A DNA stretch of 64,000 bases from UBA8886 sp002731655 (GTDB lineage Archaea > Thermoplasmatota > Poseidoniia > MGIII > CG-Epi1): assembly GCA_030754655.1 (NCBI GenBank), contig JASLZX010000003.1, forward strand, positions 38,217 through 102,216, written 5' to 3'. Each line of letters begins with the position of its first letter. Position 1 is the stretch's first letter. A program made the translations under genes and the position numbers. The notes below the pieces were generated by a model that was not told the origin of the DNA, searched no databases, and saw only the letters and a list, made by a program, of their open reading frames with translations. Positions 1 to 7,816 of the stretch are shown here, in pieces.

Positions 1-705
1 ATCGAATTTATCAAGAAGGGCAAGCGACTTGACGGTCGTAAGCCAGACGAGCTGCGCGAAGTGCGCATTGAAGCCGGCGTGCTGAACCGCGCCGACGGGT
101 CATGCTACCTGGAGTGGGGCAACAACAAAGTGTACGCTGGGGTCTTCGGTCCTATAGAGTGCCACCCGCGCCACAAGCAGCAGCAGGACCGCGCCATCGT
201 ACAGGCGCGCTACACCATGGCGCCTTTCAGCGTCAACGACCGCAAGCGGCCCGGCTACGACCGCCGCTCGAGCGAAATTTCCTACATTGTCTCGCAGGCG
301 CTGGAGCGCGTCGTGATGGTCGAGCAGTTCCCGCGTGCCGCCATCCGGGTGGACATGCAGGTCGTCGAGGCGCACGCCGGCACCCGCTGCGCGGCGCTGA
401 CAGCGGCATCAGTCGCGCTAGCTGACGCCGGCATCCCGATGACCGATCTCATCCCGTCCTGCGCGGCAGGCAAGGTGAGCGACACCGTCGTGCTTGATCT
501 GAACAAGGAAGAAGATAACTACGGGCAGGCGGACCTTCCGCTAGCCATCGTGCCTTCGACGGGCGAAGTGGTGCTGCTCCAGCTGGACGGCCACTTGACG
601 CCCGAGGAGTTCGAGCAGGCGCTCGACATGGCCTACAAGGGCTGCATGGACCTTTACGAAATCCAGCGGGCGGCACTTGCCAACCGCTATGGAGGCGGCG
701 CATGA
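1..705 (+). CDS. rrp41: Archaeal exosome subunit Rrp41 (5' end outside window)
   Basis: This is the catalytic RNase PH-type subunit of the archaeal RNA exosome, which degrades RNA 3'-5' by phosphorolysis in a hexameric Rrp41/Rrp42 ring. The reading frame is open from base 1, and the codons before the first possible internal start encode the conserved DGR opening (KRLDGRKPDEL). So the true start lies upstream and only roughly ten residues are missing. The segment NRADGSCYLEWG and the acidic active-site stretch EEDNYGQADLP are typical of Rrp41. About 234 residues are visible, close to the family length. The stop overlaps the ATG of rrp42 (ATGA), indicating translational coupling. Rrp4 would be expected just upstream. 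Confidence 0.95.
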   Translation: MEFIKKGKRLDGRKPDELREVRIEAGVLNRADGSCYLEWGNNKVYAGVFGPIECHPRHKQQQDRAIVQARYTMAPFSVNDRKRPGYDRRSSEISYIVSQALERVVMVEQFPRAAIRVDMQVVEAHAGTRCAALTAASVALADAGIPMTDLIPSCAAGKVSDTVVLDLNKEEDNYGQADLPLAIVPSTGEVVLLQLDGHLTPEEFEQALDMAYKGCMDLYEIQRAALANRYGGGA

Positions 706-1490
706 GCTCCGCTACCGTCGCCAACCTGATGCGCGGGCACATCGAGAAGCTCGCCGCACAGGGCAAGCGTACCGACGGACGTGGCGCCAACGAGTTCCGC
801 GGCGTCAGCATCGAGACCGGACTCATCGGCACCGCCGAGGGGTCTTCGCGCGTCAGCCTGGGCGATACCACGGTGATGTGCGGCGTCAAGCTACTGGTCG
901 GCACGCCCTACCCCGATTCCCCGGGGCGCGGCAGCATGACTACCACCGCCGAACTGGCGTGTCTCGCTTCTGAGCAGTTCGAGCCCGGGCCGCCGCGTGA
1001 GCCCGCTATCGAACTGGCGCGCGTCGTCGACCGCGGCATCCGCGAGTCGCAGATGATTGACTTCGAGGGTCTCTGCATCGAGCACGGCGAAAAGGTGTGG
1101 ATTGTCTTCATCGACATGCACATCCTGGACCACGGCGGCAACCTGTTCGACTGCTGCACGCTCGCCGCGGCATCTGCGCTTGGGAACGCGAAAATCCCGA
1201 ATGTCCAGCACGGTATCGCCGACAAGGACGTCGACCTACCTCTCAGTTGCTGGCCCATCTCCTGCACCTTCGCCAAACTCGGGGAGACAATCGTGCTCGA
1301 CCCGAACCACGACGAGGAGACGGTGATGAACGCCCGGTTGACCGTGGCGCACGACGAAAACGGCAACCTGCGGGCGATGCAGAAGGGCTACAGCGGCGCC
1401 TTCACCCCCGACGAAATCAAGGCTTCGGTCAAAACCGCGCGCACCGCCGACAAGGCACTGCGCAAGGCGCTGAAAGAGGCCACGAAATGA
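702..1490 (+). CDS. rrp42: Archaeal exosome subunit Rrp42
   Basis: A 262-residue RNase PH-fold protein, the non-catalytic ring partner of Rrp41. It has the N-terminal RTDGRGANEFR segment and the central PREPAIELARVVDRGIR region typical of Rrp42/Rrp45 proteins. Length matches the family (about 260-275). In the known archaeal exosome Rrp42 lacks phosphorolytic residues of its own but completes the active site and RNA channel with Rrp41. The ATG overlaps the end of rrp41, and the stop overlaps the ATG of the L37Ae gene, so the genes are co-transcribed and coupled. The exosome-L37Ae-Rpo12-Pcc1-prefoldin order is a widespread archaeal arrangement. Confidence 0.95.
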   Translation: MSSATVANLMRGHIEKLAAQGKRTDGRGANEFRGVSIETGLIGTAEGSSRVSLGDTTVMCGVKLLVGTPYPDSPGRGSMTTTAELACLASEQFEPGPPREPAIELARVVDRGIRESQMIDFEGLCIEHGEKVWIVFIDMHILDHGGNLFDCCTLAAASALGNAKIPNVQHGIADKDVDLPLSCWPISCTFAKLGETIVLDPNHDEETVMNARLTVAHDENGNLRAMQKGYSGAFTPDEIKASVKTARTADKALRKALKEATK

Positions 1491-1717
1491 GTCAGAGAAC
1501 CCGCAAGGTTGGCAGCACCGGCCGCTTCGGCCCGCGCTACGGCGTCTCCGTCAGGCGACGCATCGGTTCCGTTGAGACAAAGCAGCGCAAGTGGCACGCC
1601 TGCCCCGAGTGTACCAAGCCGCGCGTGCGGCGTGTCTCGACCGGCATCTACCGCTGCCGCAGCTGCGGACTTGAGTTCGCCAGCGGCGCCTACTACCCGA
1701 CCCCGGTGGAGAAGTAA
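1487..1717 (+). CDS. rpl37ae: Large ribosomal subunit protein L37Ae (eL43)
   Basis: A 76-residue zinc-ribbon ribosomal protein. The N-terminus (SQRTRKVGSTGRFGPRYG) is the classic L37Ae signature. Four cysteines arranged as CPEC near residue 39 and CRSC near residue 57 form the zinc site. It binds 23S rRNA in the 50S subunit. The start ATG overlaps the rrp42 stop, and the stop overlaps the rpoP start, so it sits in the middle of a coupled operon. Length and motifs fit the family exactly, with no sign of disruption. Confidence 0.95.
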   Translation: MSQRTRKVGSTGRFGPRYGVSVRRRIGSVETKQRKWHACPECTKPRVRRVSTGIYRCRSCGLEFASGAYYPTPVEK

Positions 1718-1857
1718 TGGTCAACTACAAATGCTCGGTCTGCGGCACTTCGCTCGAGATGGACCTTGAGACGCTCGGGCTGACCTGTCGCAAGTGCGGC
1801 AACAAGATTTTCTACAAGAAGCGCCCTTCGACCAAGAAGACTGTCCTGTCGGACTGA
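1717..1857 (+). CDS. rpoP: DNA-directed RNA polymerase subunit Rpo12 (RpoP)
   Basis: A 46-residue zinc-ribbon protein translated from the ATG that overlaps the L37Ae stop codon. It has CSVC at residues 6-9 and CRKC at residues 24-27, then a basic tail, matching archaeal Rpo12 (eukaryotic Rpb12). This small subunit helps assemble the Rpo3/Rpo10/Rpo11 platform of the polymerase. Its place between L37Ae and Pcc1 is the usual archaeal neighbourhood and supports the call for such a short gene. The stop overlaps the next ATG. Confidence 0.93.
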   Translation: MVNYKCSVCGTSLEMDLETLGLTCRKCGNKIFYKKRPSTKKTVLSD

Positions 1858-2087
1858 TGCGCGCTTCGCTCGACCTGCGCACCGGCCCTCGCACGGCGGC
1901 GGTCGCAGCTGCGCTCGCTCCCGAAGTCGAGGAGGGCGTCCCCAAAGTCAAGCTGGAGATGAGCAGCGCTGGCGAACGGCTGCGGCTCGAGATCGAGGCC
2001 GGAGACATGGTGAGCCTGCGCGCCGCGCTCAATTCTTTTTTAGGCTGGGCCGCTTGCGCGCAGCAGGTGGCTGAAGATGGCGACTGA
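1857..2087 (+). CDS. pcc1: KEOPS complex subunit Pcc1
   Basis: A 76-residue protein starting at the ATG overlapping the rpoP stop. The C-terminal helix (SLRAALNSFLGWAACAQQV) resembles the conserved RAALNSYLRW-type helix of Pcc1. Two short beta-strand regions precede it, as expected for this small dimeric fold. Pcc1 dimers bridge two Kae1 subunits in KEOPS, which makes the N6-threonylcarbamoyl-adenosine at tRNA position 37. The gene lies between rpoP and prefoldin beta, the position it holds in many archaea. Another KEOPS subunit, Cgi121, appears separately near 56.1 kb. No Kae1 or Bud32 gene is in the window. Confidence 0.85.
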   Translation: MRASLDLRTGPRTAAVAAALAPEVEEGVPKVKLEMSSAGERLRLEIEAGDMVSLRAALNSFLGWAACAQQVAEDGD

Positions 2088-2460
2088 CGCGATTCCCGAC
2101 GACGTGCAGCAGCAACTGGAGCAGTTCGAGCAGCTGCGGCAGCAGGCGCAGGCGCTGGCGCAGCAGCAGTCGCAGGTCGAGATGGCGGTGCGCGAGACCG
2201 AGCGCACGCTGGAGGAGCTGGACGAGGTCGCGGCCGATACGCCGCTCTACCGCGCCAGCGGCGCCATCATGGTGCGCGTCGACGACCTAAAGAAGCTGAA
2301 GAGCGACCTGAAGGAAGAACTGGAGAGACTCGAGCTGCGCACGAAAACGCTCAAAACACAGATTGACAAATTGAATACCCAGTTGCAGGAGATGCAGACC
2401 CGGCTGACACCAGTGCTGCAGCGGCTGCAGGGGCCGGGTGGTCCCGGTGCCGGGTCCTGA
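2077..2460 (+). CDS. pfdB: Prefoldin beta subunit
   Basis: A 127-residue protein that is almost entirely coiled coil: an N-terminal Gln-rich helix, a short hairpin segment around YRASGAIMVRVD (near residue 60) and a C-terminal helix. This is the beta-class prefoldin layout. Prefoldin is the jellyfish-shaped hexamer that hands unfolded proteins to the thermosome. The start overlaps the end of pcc1 by 11 bases, and the 3' end runs 23 bases into the following DHH gene. A Gly/Pro-rich tail (GPGGPGAGS) ends the protein. Neighbourhood and length both support the call. Confidence 0.9.
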   Translation: MATDAIPDDVQQQLEQFEQLRQQAQALAQQQSQVEMAVRETERTLEELDEVAADTPLYRASGAIMVRVDDLKKLKSDLKEELERLELRTKTLKTQIDKLNTQLQEMQTRLTPVLQRLQGPGGPGAGS

Positions 2461-3409
2461 CCCCGCCGCGCTGGAGGCGGCGCTCGCGCGCGAGCTGCTG
2501 CTGCTGGTCCACCACCACGGTGACGCCGACTCGGTCGGCTGCACCATCGCGCTCGCGGCGGCGTTCCCGGGCGCGCGTATCTCCGCCACCGACGGGCTGA
2601 GCGCCGCTGGCAAGGTGATGGCGGAGCGGCTCGAGGTCGAAATCGAGGCGCGACCGCCCGCGAGCTGGGACGGCACGGTCGTCGTGGTAGACACGTCCAA
2701 TCCGGAACACTGCGCGCCGCTGCCGGAGTGCAACAGCGTCGTGGTAATCGACCATCACCAGACTGCGGGCGAATGGCCTGCAGGGACGTTGCTAATACAC
2801 GAGCCGGAGGCGAAAAGCACCGCCGAAATCGTGACTCGCCTGATTCCGGAGCTGGGCATCGAGCTGACGCCGCAAATGGCGTTGCCGCTACTCGCCGGCG
2901 TCTACGCCGATACCGGCCACTTCCGCCACGCGAGTTCCGACAGCTTCGCGGTGGCGCACACGCTCGCCGCTGCCGGCGGGGAACCCCGCCAAGCGATGGT
3001 CCTGCTCGACCGCGTGCGGCCACAGCAGCAGCGCACGATGTTCCTGAAGGCGGCGCAGCGGCTCAAGTTTTCTCAGGAGGGTAAGTGGCTGCTGGCGACG
3101 ACCCGCACCGGCTCGTTCGAGTCGGGGACGGCGCGGCTGATGGTCGCGCTTGGCGCCGACGTCGCGCTCGCCGCTTCGGGCAACAAGAAGGGGCAAGTCC
3201 GGATTTCGAGCCGCGCGTCGAGCGCGGCCATCGAGGCAGGGCTGAACCTGGCGGAGTTGCTCGAGGCACTCGCCGACGAGCAGGACGGCTCGGCGGGCGG
3301 GCATCCGGGGGCGGCCGGCTTCCAGGCGCAGGGCGACCCCGACGCGCTGCTGGCGATGGCACAGCAGGGGTGCGTCGCACAGCTGAAATCGCTAGCCGAA
3401 GGCGCTTAA
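2438..3409 (+). CDS. DHH/DHHA1 family phosphoesterase
   Basis: A 323-residue DHH-superfamily phosphoesterase. Motif I is HHHGDADSVGC (near residue 25), the DHH signature is VVVIDHHQ, a further metal-site segment is GVYADTGHFRHA, and the C-terminal DHHA1 substrate-binding motif is GGHPGAAGF. Such proteins use two Mn ions to cleave short RNA/DNA oligonucleotides or cyclic dinucleotides. Which substrate this one uses cannot be read from the sequence. It starts at a GTG inside the 3' end of pfdB and so is probably the last gene of the exosome operon. A second, RecJ-like DHH protein is encoded at 30.2 kb. Confidence 0.85.
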   Translation: MVPVPGPDPAALEAALARELLLLVHHHGDADSVGCTIALAAAFPGARISATDGLSAAGKVMAERLEVEIEARPPASWDGTVVVVDTSNPEHCAPLPECNSVVVIDHHQTAGEWPAGTLLIHEPEAKSTAEIVTRLIPELGIELTPQMALPLLAGVYADTGHFRHASSDSFAVAHTLAAAGGEPRQAMVLLDRVRPQQQRTMFLKAAQRLKFSQEGKWLLATTRTGSFESGTARLMVALGADVALAASGNKKGQVRISSRASSAAIEAGLNLAELLEALADEQDGSAGGHPGAAGFQAQGDPDALLAMAQQGCVAQLKSLAEGA

Positions 3410-3411
3410 CC
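3404..3411 (+). promoter_or_regulatory. Putative TATA element for the PrsW-like gene
   Basis: The block GCTTAACC is centred about 24 bases before the GTG at 3431. This is the spacing expected for a leaderless archaeal transcript. Confidence 0.45.
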
Positions 3412-3430
3412 GGGGGGCAACTGGCGCAGG

Positions 3431-4663
3431 GTGCTGTCACGAGGGCTCTTCCGCATCTACGGTCTTGTGCTGGGCAACCTGCTGCTGCTGATGGGGGGGC
3501 AGCTGGCGTATCTCTACTTTGTCCCGCTCGAGCAGGACGGGACGCCGCTGCTGCTGCCCGCGGTGCCGCTGCTGCCCTTCTTCATGCTCATCATGCTCTG
3601 CTCGGGCGGGCTCATCGTCGGAGCACTGTTGCAGAAGATGCCGCGGCCGCTGCTCTTCATCCCGTCGCGGAAGAGCGGGGGGCTACCGCCCTTCCGCGGC
3701 TACTTCCTGCCGGGGCAGGGCGAGCGCTACTATCACCGTGAACTACCCGAGGACGACCTGCCGTTGCCGGAGATGGAAGAGGAACTGGTGGAGCCGCCCC
3801 GGATTCAACCGGTCCCGAGCCAGCCGCTCGAACTGCCGGCGGCCAAGTGGCTGCTACTCGGCTTCCTGATGGCGATTGCACTGGGGGTCGCGGTGCTCGC
3901 TGAGAAGGGCGAATTCCTGCTGCTTTTCCCGCTGGCGTTCGTCGCCGCCTTCTCGTTCCCAGCGTTACTCTGGGTGAGCTACATCTACCGTCGCACGCAC
4001 AGCGAGCCCGAGCCGCAGCGGTTGGTGCTGATTGCGCTCTCGTGGGGCATGTTCGCGACGCTGCCAGCGAGCCTGCTGAACGATGCCGGCGGGCGGCTGC
4101 TGGGGGCAGACCCTATGCTGATGCTCGAGGGCGGCACGGTCGGCCGGGCCGAAATCCTGCTGGTGACGGTAGTCGCGCCACTGGTCGAGGAGGCACTGAA
4201 ACCGCTCGGCCTGCTGTTCGTGATGAGCCGGTTGCGGACGCCGTACGAGGGGGTGCTCTACGGCGCCGCGTGCGGGATGGGGTTCGCGATGATGGAGAAC
4301 ATGCTCTACGACCTGCTGGTGCTGATATGGTATGGAGCTGACGCCTGGACCATCAACGCCTTCGCGCGCGGCGTCGGCTCGACCGTGCTGCACGCGGTCG
4401 GCCCGGCGCTGGTCGGCTTCGCGCTGGCGCTGTCGCAGAACGGCGACTGGCCGGCGGAGCGGGTCGTGCCAGCCGCCTATCTTGGCGGCGTCATCGTCCA
4501 CGGCGCCTGGAACGGCGCCGCGACGCTGCCGTTCATTTTTCCCGACGACCCGCAGATGGCGACCAATTCGTGGGTCGCGCTGGGGCTGGTGCTAGTCGCC
4601 TGCCTGCTGCTGATGCGCGAGCTGCTCCGCCGCGGGCTGGCGTACGACGAGCCGCAGCCTTAA
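3431..4663 (+). CDS. PrsW-like intramembrane metalloprotease
   Basis: A 410-residue polytopic membrane protein. Two N-terminal membrane helices are followed by a soluble Pro/Glu-rich loop (residues about 80-135), then about eight helices. The second half carries the PrsW signature: LVEEALKPLG (EExxK), the AMMENMLYD helix, a later His (VLHAVGP) and VHGAWNGAA. These are the proposed zinc ligands and catalytic Glu of the PrsW/CPBP-like protease clan. In bacteria PrsW cleaves an anti-sigma factor inside the membrane. The archaeal substrate is unknown. GTG start, chosen because an A/T block lies 24 bases upstream. Confidence 0.8.
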   Translation: MLSRGLFRIYGLVLGNLLLLMGGQLAYLYFVPLEQDGTPLLLPAVPLLPFFMLIMLCSGGLIVGALLQKMPRPLLFIPSRKSGGLPPFRGYFLPGQGERYYHRELPEDDLPLPEMEEELVEPPRIQPVPSQPLELPAAKWLLLGFLMAIALGVAVLAEKGEFLLLFPLAFVAAFSFPALLWVSYIYRRTHSEPEPQRLVLIALSWGMFATLPASLLNDAGGRLLGADPMLMLEGGTVGRAEILLVTVVAPLVEEALKPLGLLFVMSRLRTPYEGVLYGAACGMGFAMMENMLYDLLVLIWYGADAWTINAFARGVGSTVLHAVGPALVGFALALSQNGDWPAERVVPAAYLGGVIVHGAWNGAATLPFIFPDDPQMATNSWVALGLVLVACLLLMRELLRRGLAYDEPQP

Positions 4664-4667
4664 CCCT

Positions 4668-4677
4668 GATATAGTGC
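4668..4677 (+). promoter_or_regulatory. TATA element for tRNA-Tyr
   Basis: TGATATAGTG lies about 24 bases before the tRNA 5' end and is the only A/T-rich block in the short spacer after the PrsW-like gene. Confidence 0.55.
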
Positions 4678-4694
4678 CGGCAAATGCAGCCGCA

Positions 4695-4813
4695 CCCGCC
4701 TTAGCTCAGACTGGCTAGAGCGGCCGGCTGTAGGGGTTAAACCTGAAGTCCCGTGAGAACGGGAGGCCGCAGATACCGGCAGGTCCCCGGTTCAAATCCG
4801 GGAGGCGGGACCA
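4695..4813 (+). tRNA. tRNA-Tyr (anticodon GTA) with a 41-nt intron, CCA encoded
   Basis: Acceptor strands CCCGCCT (4695-4701) and AGGCGGG (4803-4809) pair fully, followed by discriminator A and an encoded CCA (4811-4813). The D stem is GCTC/GAGC, the anticodon stem is GCCGG (4723-4727) with CCGGC (4776-4780), and the T arm is CCCGG-TTCAAAT-CCGGG. The loop reads CT-GTA-G, giving anticodon GTA. The C1:G72 pair is the known identity element of archaeal tRNA-Tyr, which supports the isotype. The intron sits at the canonical position after base 37. An A/T-rich promoter lies just upstream. Confidence 0.93.
4734..4774 (+). other. tRNA-Tyr intron (canonical position 37/38)
   Basis: These 41 bases interrupt the anticodon loop between position 37 (G4733) and position 38 (A4775). 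They contain an inner hairpin (CCCG-TGAGAA-CGGG). The flanking stem restores a normal 7-base anticodon loop once removed. The bulge-helix-bulge for the splicing endonuclease is inferred, not modelled. Confidence 0.8.
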
Positions 4814-4841
4814 GTTCTATTTTTATAGCGGTCGTCGAGAA

Positions 4842-5576
4842 CTATTCGGCTGTCACGCCGCCATCGACCGCAACGATGGAACCGGTGGTCCAGCCCGCTT
4901 CCGAGCCGCAGAGGTGCAGCGCCATCGCGGCGATTTCTGCCGGCTGGCCCATGCGCCCCATCGGCTGTACGCTCTCCATCTCTTCCCGGTCTTCGGTCCC
5001 GGCGTCAATGCGGTCGGTCGCCATCGGCGTCTCGACCACCGCGGGGCAGATGCAGTTGACACGCACGCGCGGCGCCAGCTCAAGCGCCATCGCGCGCGTC
5101 AGGTTCACGAGCCCGCCCTTAGCGGCGCAGTAGGCGGCCGCGTCGGGGATGCCGCGCAGGCCGAGCGTCGAGCCGATGTTCAGGATGCAGCCGCCGTCCG
5201 GCACCAGCGGCAGCAGCGCCCGCGATACGAGCCACGGCCCCTTCAGGTTGGTGTCGACAACCGTGTCCCAGTCCGCTTCGCTGGTCGTCGTGGCAGAGCC
5301 CGGCAGGAACAGCCCAGCGTTGTTGACGACTATATCGACCCGCTCGAACTCCGCTTCGAGCCATTTCGCCAGCGCCGCGACGCTGTCGCTGTCAGAGACG
5401 TCGGCGACCATCCACTGCGCCCCGCAGGCGGCCACGGTTTCGCGCAGTGGCGCGTCGCGCCGGCCGCAGATGGCGACGCGCGCGCCTTCCGCGGCGAACC
5501 GCTCGGCGATGGCGCGGCCGATGCCGGTGCCGCCGCCGGTCACGAGCGCGACCTTGCCGTCGAGCGTTCCGCCCAT
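4842..5576 (-). CDS. Short-chain dehydrogenase/reductase (SDR)
   Basis: A 244-residue classical SDR. The nucleotide-binding motif TGGGTGIG lies at residues about 13-20. NNAG follows near residue 85, then the catalytic Ser (NIGST) and the YxxxK pair in AAYCAAKGG. The C-terminal end (GSIVAVDGG) is typical of 3-oxoacyl-ACP reductase/glucose-dehydrogenase-like enzymes. An Arg after the second strand (ICGRRDAP) favours NADP(H). Substrate cannot be assigned. The ATG at 5576 was chosen because it precedes the family N-terminus and has an A/T block 24 bases upstream. It is transcribed divergently from the M14 peptidase gene. Confidence 0.85.
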   Translation of the reverse strand: MGGTLDGKVALVTGGGTGIGRAIAERFAAEGARVAICGRRDAPLRETVAACGAQWMVADVSDSDSVAALAKWLEAEFERVDIVVNNAGLFLPGSATTTSEADWDTVVDTNLKGPWLVSRALLPLVPDGGCILNIGSTLGLRGIPDAAAYCAAKGGLVNLTRAMALELAPRVRVNCICPAVVETPMATDRIDAGTEDREEMESVQPMGRMGQPAEIAAMALHLCGSEAGWTTGSIVAVDGGVTAE

Positions 5577-5595
5577 GCTGCGCCAGCGCGCCCTG

Positions 5596-5604
5596 CCATA
5601 AAGG
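5596..5604 (-). promoter_or_regulatory. Putative TATA element for the SDR gene
   Basis: On the minus strand this block reads CCTTTATGG, centred 24 bases before the ATG at 5576. Spacing implies a leaderless mRNA. Confidence 0.45.
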
Positions 5605-5640
5605 CGGCGCGGCGAACTCGCCGCACCGCCGTGCGGGACA

Positions 5641-5650
5641 AGGTTAATCC
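5641..5650 (+). promoter_or_regulatory. Putative TATA element for the M14 peptidase gene
   Basis: AGGTTAATCC is centred 25 bases before the GTG at 5671, consistent with a leaderless transcript. Confidence 0.45.
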
Positions 5651-5670
5651 CCGGCGCAGGCTGGCGGAGT

Positions 5671-6927
5671 GTGCGATTCCTGCTGTTGGCGACGCTGCTG
5701 GGGCTGGCGCTGCTGGCGCTCGCGCCGCAGGCCGAGGCACTCGAACTGCTCCACAACTACTACGAGCTGCGCGACGACACCGAGGCGCTGGCGGCGCAGT
5801 ACCCCGATATCGCGATTTACAGCGAGCATGGCAGCAGCACCGGACCACTCGGGCTCGCCATCTTTTCAGTCGACGTCACGCTGAACATCACCACGCTTTC
5901 CGAAGCGGAGCTAGCGGCGCTGCCGACCTTCTACGTCGACGGCGCACACCACGGCAACGAGGGGATGTCGTCTGAGGCGGCGTTCCTGTTCCTGCAGGAC
6001 GTACTCGGGCGATCAGCAGCCGACCCAGACTACCTGGCAGGCAAGCGGCTGGTGGTGACACCCATCATAAACCCCGACGGCCACCTGCTGGACTGCCGCA
6101 ACAACTGGAACAACGTCGACCTGAACCGAAACTATCCCTGGATGTGGGGCGCCTACGGCACCAGCGACACCCGCGGCTCCTGTCCCGTTCCGGGCACCTA
6201 CCGTGGACCGAGCGCCGGGAGTGAGGACGAGACGCAAGACAACATGGCGCTGATGCGCAACCTGAATCTCTACGCCTACTTTTCAGGCCACACCGGCTCA
6301 AATGACATTGTGTTGCCGTGGAAAATTACCGGTGAAAACGCCGTGCCAATCAAAGACTGGGCACTCTACGAACGGTTCCTAAACGAATCGACCAATGTCT
6401 CGGGACTCTCCTATCGCGACCCGGGGGGCGCCGGTGAGTCGACAGCGTGGGGCTACGGCGCACGCGGCGCGGTGAGCGTGATTGTCGAAGTTACCACCCT
6501 GCAGTGGGTTCCCGTCGAGGATTCGACGCTGCGGCAGGAGCTGGCGAACGAGCTGCTAATGTATGACATGGCGTGGGAAAACCTGCTGAAACTGGGCGGC
6601 CGCCCGGTGGTCATCGGCACCGGCCCCGGCGAACTCACGGTGCGTAACGACGGCTGGGGCGCCGCCTACAATCTCTCGGCCGGCGGCATAATCCTGCCGC
6701 GGCTCGAGCCGGGCGAGACTGCCACGGTGGACTGGCATGACTCGCAGCTGCGCTACGAGCGCATCCTGCGCAACCCCGAGCGCGATGTGGACGCCGATGG
6801 GGTGGTGACGCTCGAAGTCGGCACGCCGCTTCCAGATATCCTGAACCAGCCGGTGCCTGCAGTCTCGCCATTAGCGGTGTTCGTGGTACTGGGGCTGGCG
6901 GCGCGGAGCCGGATTATCCGGGCTTGA
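5671..6927 (+). CDS. Secreted M14-family zinc carboxypeptidase
   Basis: A 418-residue exported peptidase. A signal peptide (hydrophobic residues 3-20, ending near AEA) is followed by the M14 domain. The first zinc-ligand pair is in GAHHGNEGMSSE. The substrate-binding segment is NNVDLNRNYPW. The third ligand is probably in YFSGHTGSND, and the catalytic Glu region is SVIVEVTTL. A beta-rich region follows, then a C-terminal hydrophobic stretch (SPLAVFVVLGLAA) with basic residues, resembling a membrane anchor or sorting tail. It would degrade peptides outside the cell, fitting a heterotrophic lifestyle. GTG start. The last 14 bases overlap the convergent methyltransferase gene. Confidence 0.85.
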   Translation: MRFLLLATLLGLALLALAPQAEALELLHNYYELRDDTEALAAQYPDIAIYSEHGSSTGPLGLAIFSVDVTLNITTLSEAELAALPTFYVDGAHHGNEGMSSEAAFLFLQDVLGRSAADPDYLAGKRLVVTPIINPDGHLLDCRNNWNNVDLNRNYPWMWGAYGTSDTRGSCPVPGTYRGPSAGSEDETQDNMALMRNLNLYAYFSGHTGSNDIVLPWKITGENAVPIKDWALYERFLNESTNVSGLSYRDPGGAGESTAWGYGARGAVSVIVEVTTLQWVPVEDSTLRQELANELLMYDMAWENLLKLGGRPVVIGTGPGELTVRNDGWGAAYNLSAGGIILPRLEPGETATVDWHDSQLRYERILRNPERDVDADGVVTLEVGTPLPDILNQPVPAVSPLAVFVVLGLAARSRIIRA

Positions 6928-7735
6928 CAAGCAGGTATCTGTGATAATGCAAACTGCCTGAATGGAATCCTTCATACACTGGAGTTCCCCGGACACCTGC
7001 GAACGTCTCAAAACTTTTTCTGATTGATTTCGGGACGTTCTCCCTAATTTGCTCGATTTTCGCTTCATTTATCTCATCCAGTGCAGCTAGAACCTCTCTG
7101 GTAATCTCCTTTTTTGAAACCAGTTTAAAACCAGAATCAACGAATAGGGATTGAACTTTCTGCATGGTTTCTTCATCTCTGAAATCAGTCCAGCAGAAAT
7201 GCCCGCCCGCTCGGAGGACACGATTAACCTCCCCTACAAAGGCTCTCATGTTTCCATAACAATGAGATGATTCGACATTGTAAACCACGTCAAAAGCCGA
7301 ATCATTTATCGGTAATGATTCCGCATTACCCTCTATGAAGGAAAGATTTTCCTGTTCGGAATACCATTTTCGGGATAGTCTGACAGCTTCTTTGGAAAAA
7401 TCAACTCCAACTAATGACTCGGGTTTGCAATACTTCGCTATCCAGGAAGCACCCCCTCCTCTCCCGGAACCCACCTCAAGGACTTCTCTCCCCTGCAAAT
7501 CAATGTCTCTGATATTCATGTGATAGAGCTGGATGAACAGTCGATTTGGTTCGTCTTCCCTGGACAGTTTTGGACCCTTGTCATCCTTGTACCCATAGTT
7601 CATAAAACGAAAATCAGACCTGCGATGTGCTTTAGCCAACCTCTGATACCACCATTTCCACATCCAATTGCGAACACGGCCTGGTGAAACTCTAAGAATT
7701 ACCGAGAATAGCCGAGCTGGGAACCCCATTGCCAT
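6914..7735 (-). CDS. SAM-dependent methyltransferase (class I), AT-rich
   Basis: A 273-residue class I methyltransferase. A basic, aromatic N-terminus is followed by DFRFMNYGY (near residue 42), the SAM motif VLEVGSGRGGGAS, the acidic GVDFS strand end, GNAESLPI and VESSHCYGN. The whole pattern resembles methyltransferases described for mycobacterial phthiotriol lipids, so a lipid or polyketide hydroxyl is a possible acceptor (inference). Base composition is much more AT-rich than the neighbours, suggesting acquisition by transfer. A clear paralogue with the same motifs lies at 63156-63977. The start is followed by a second candidate Met at residue 3. Confidence 0.8.
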   Translation of the reverse strand: MAMGFPARLFSVILRVSPGRVRNWMWKWWYQRLAKAHRRSDFRFMNYGYKDDKGPKLSREDEPNRLFIQLYHMNIRDIDLQGREVLEVGSGRGGGASWIAKYCKPESLVGVDFSKEAVRLSRKWYSEQENLSFIEGNAESLPINDSAFDVVYNVESSHCYGNMRAFVGEVNRVLRAGGHFCWTDFRDEETMQKVQSLFVDSGFKLVSKKEITREVLAALDEINEAKIEQIRENVPKSIRKSFETFAGVRGTPVYEGFHSGSLHYHRYLLVKPG

Positions 7736-7759
7736 TTCTGGGCCTGACTAGTGGGTTGG

Positions 7760-7767
7760 GATTTATC
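7760..7767 (-). promoter_or_regulatory. Putative TATA element for the methyltransferase gene
   Basis: GATTTATC on the plus strand (GATAAATC on the coding strand) is centred about 28 bases before the start at 7735. Confidence 0.4.
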
Positions 7768-7816
7768 TGTTTGGGAAACCGGCACCCTTTTTGACCCCCC
7801 TCACTGGCGCCGGCGC

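Noticed and set aside
4914..5975. 353-codon plus-strand frame across the SDR gene
   Set aside because: It is the antisense of a clear SDR with all catalytic motifs, is Arg/Ala-rich and ends inside the peptidase gene in another frame.
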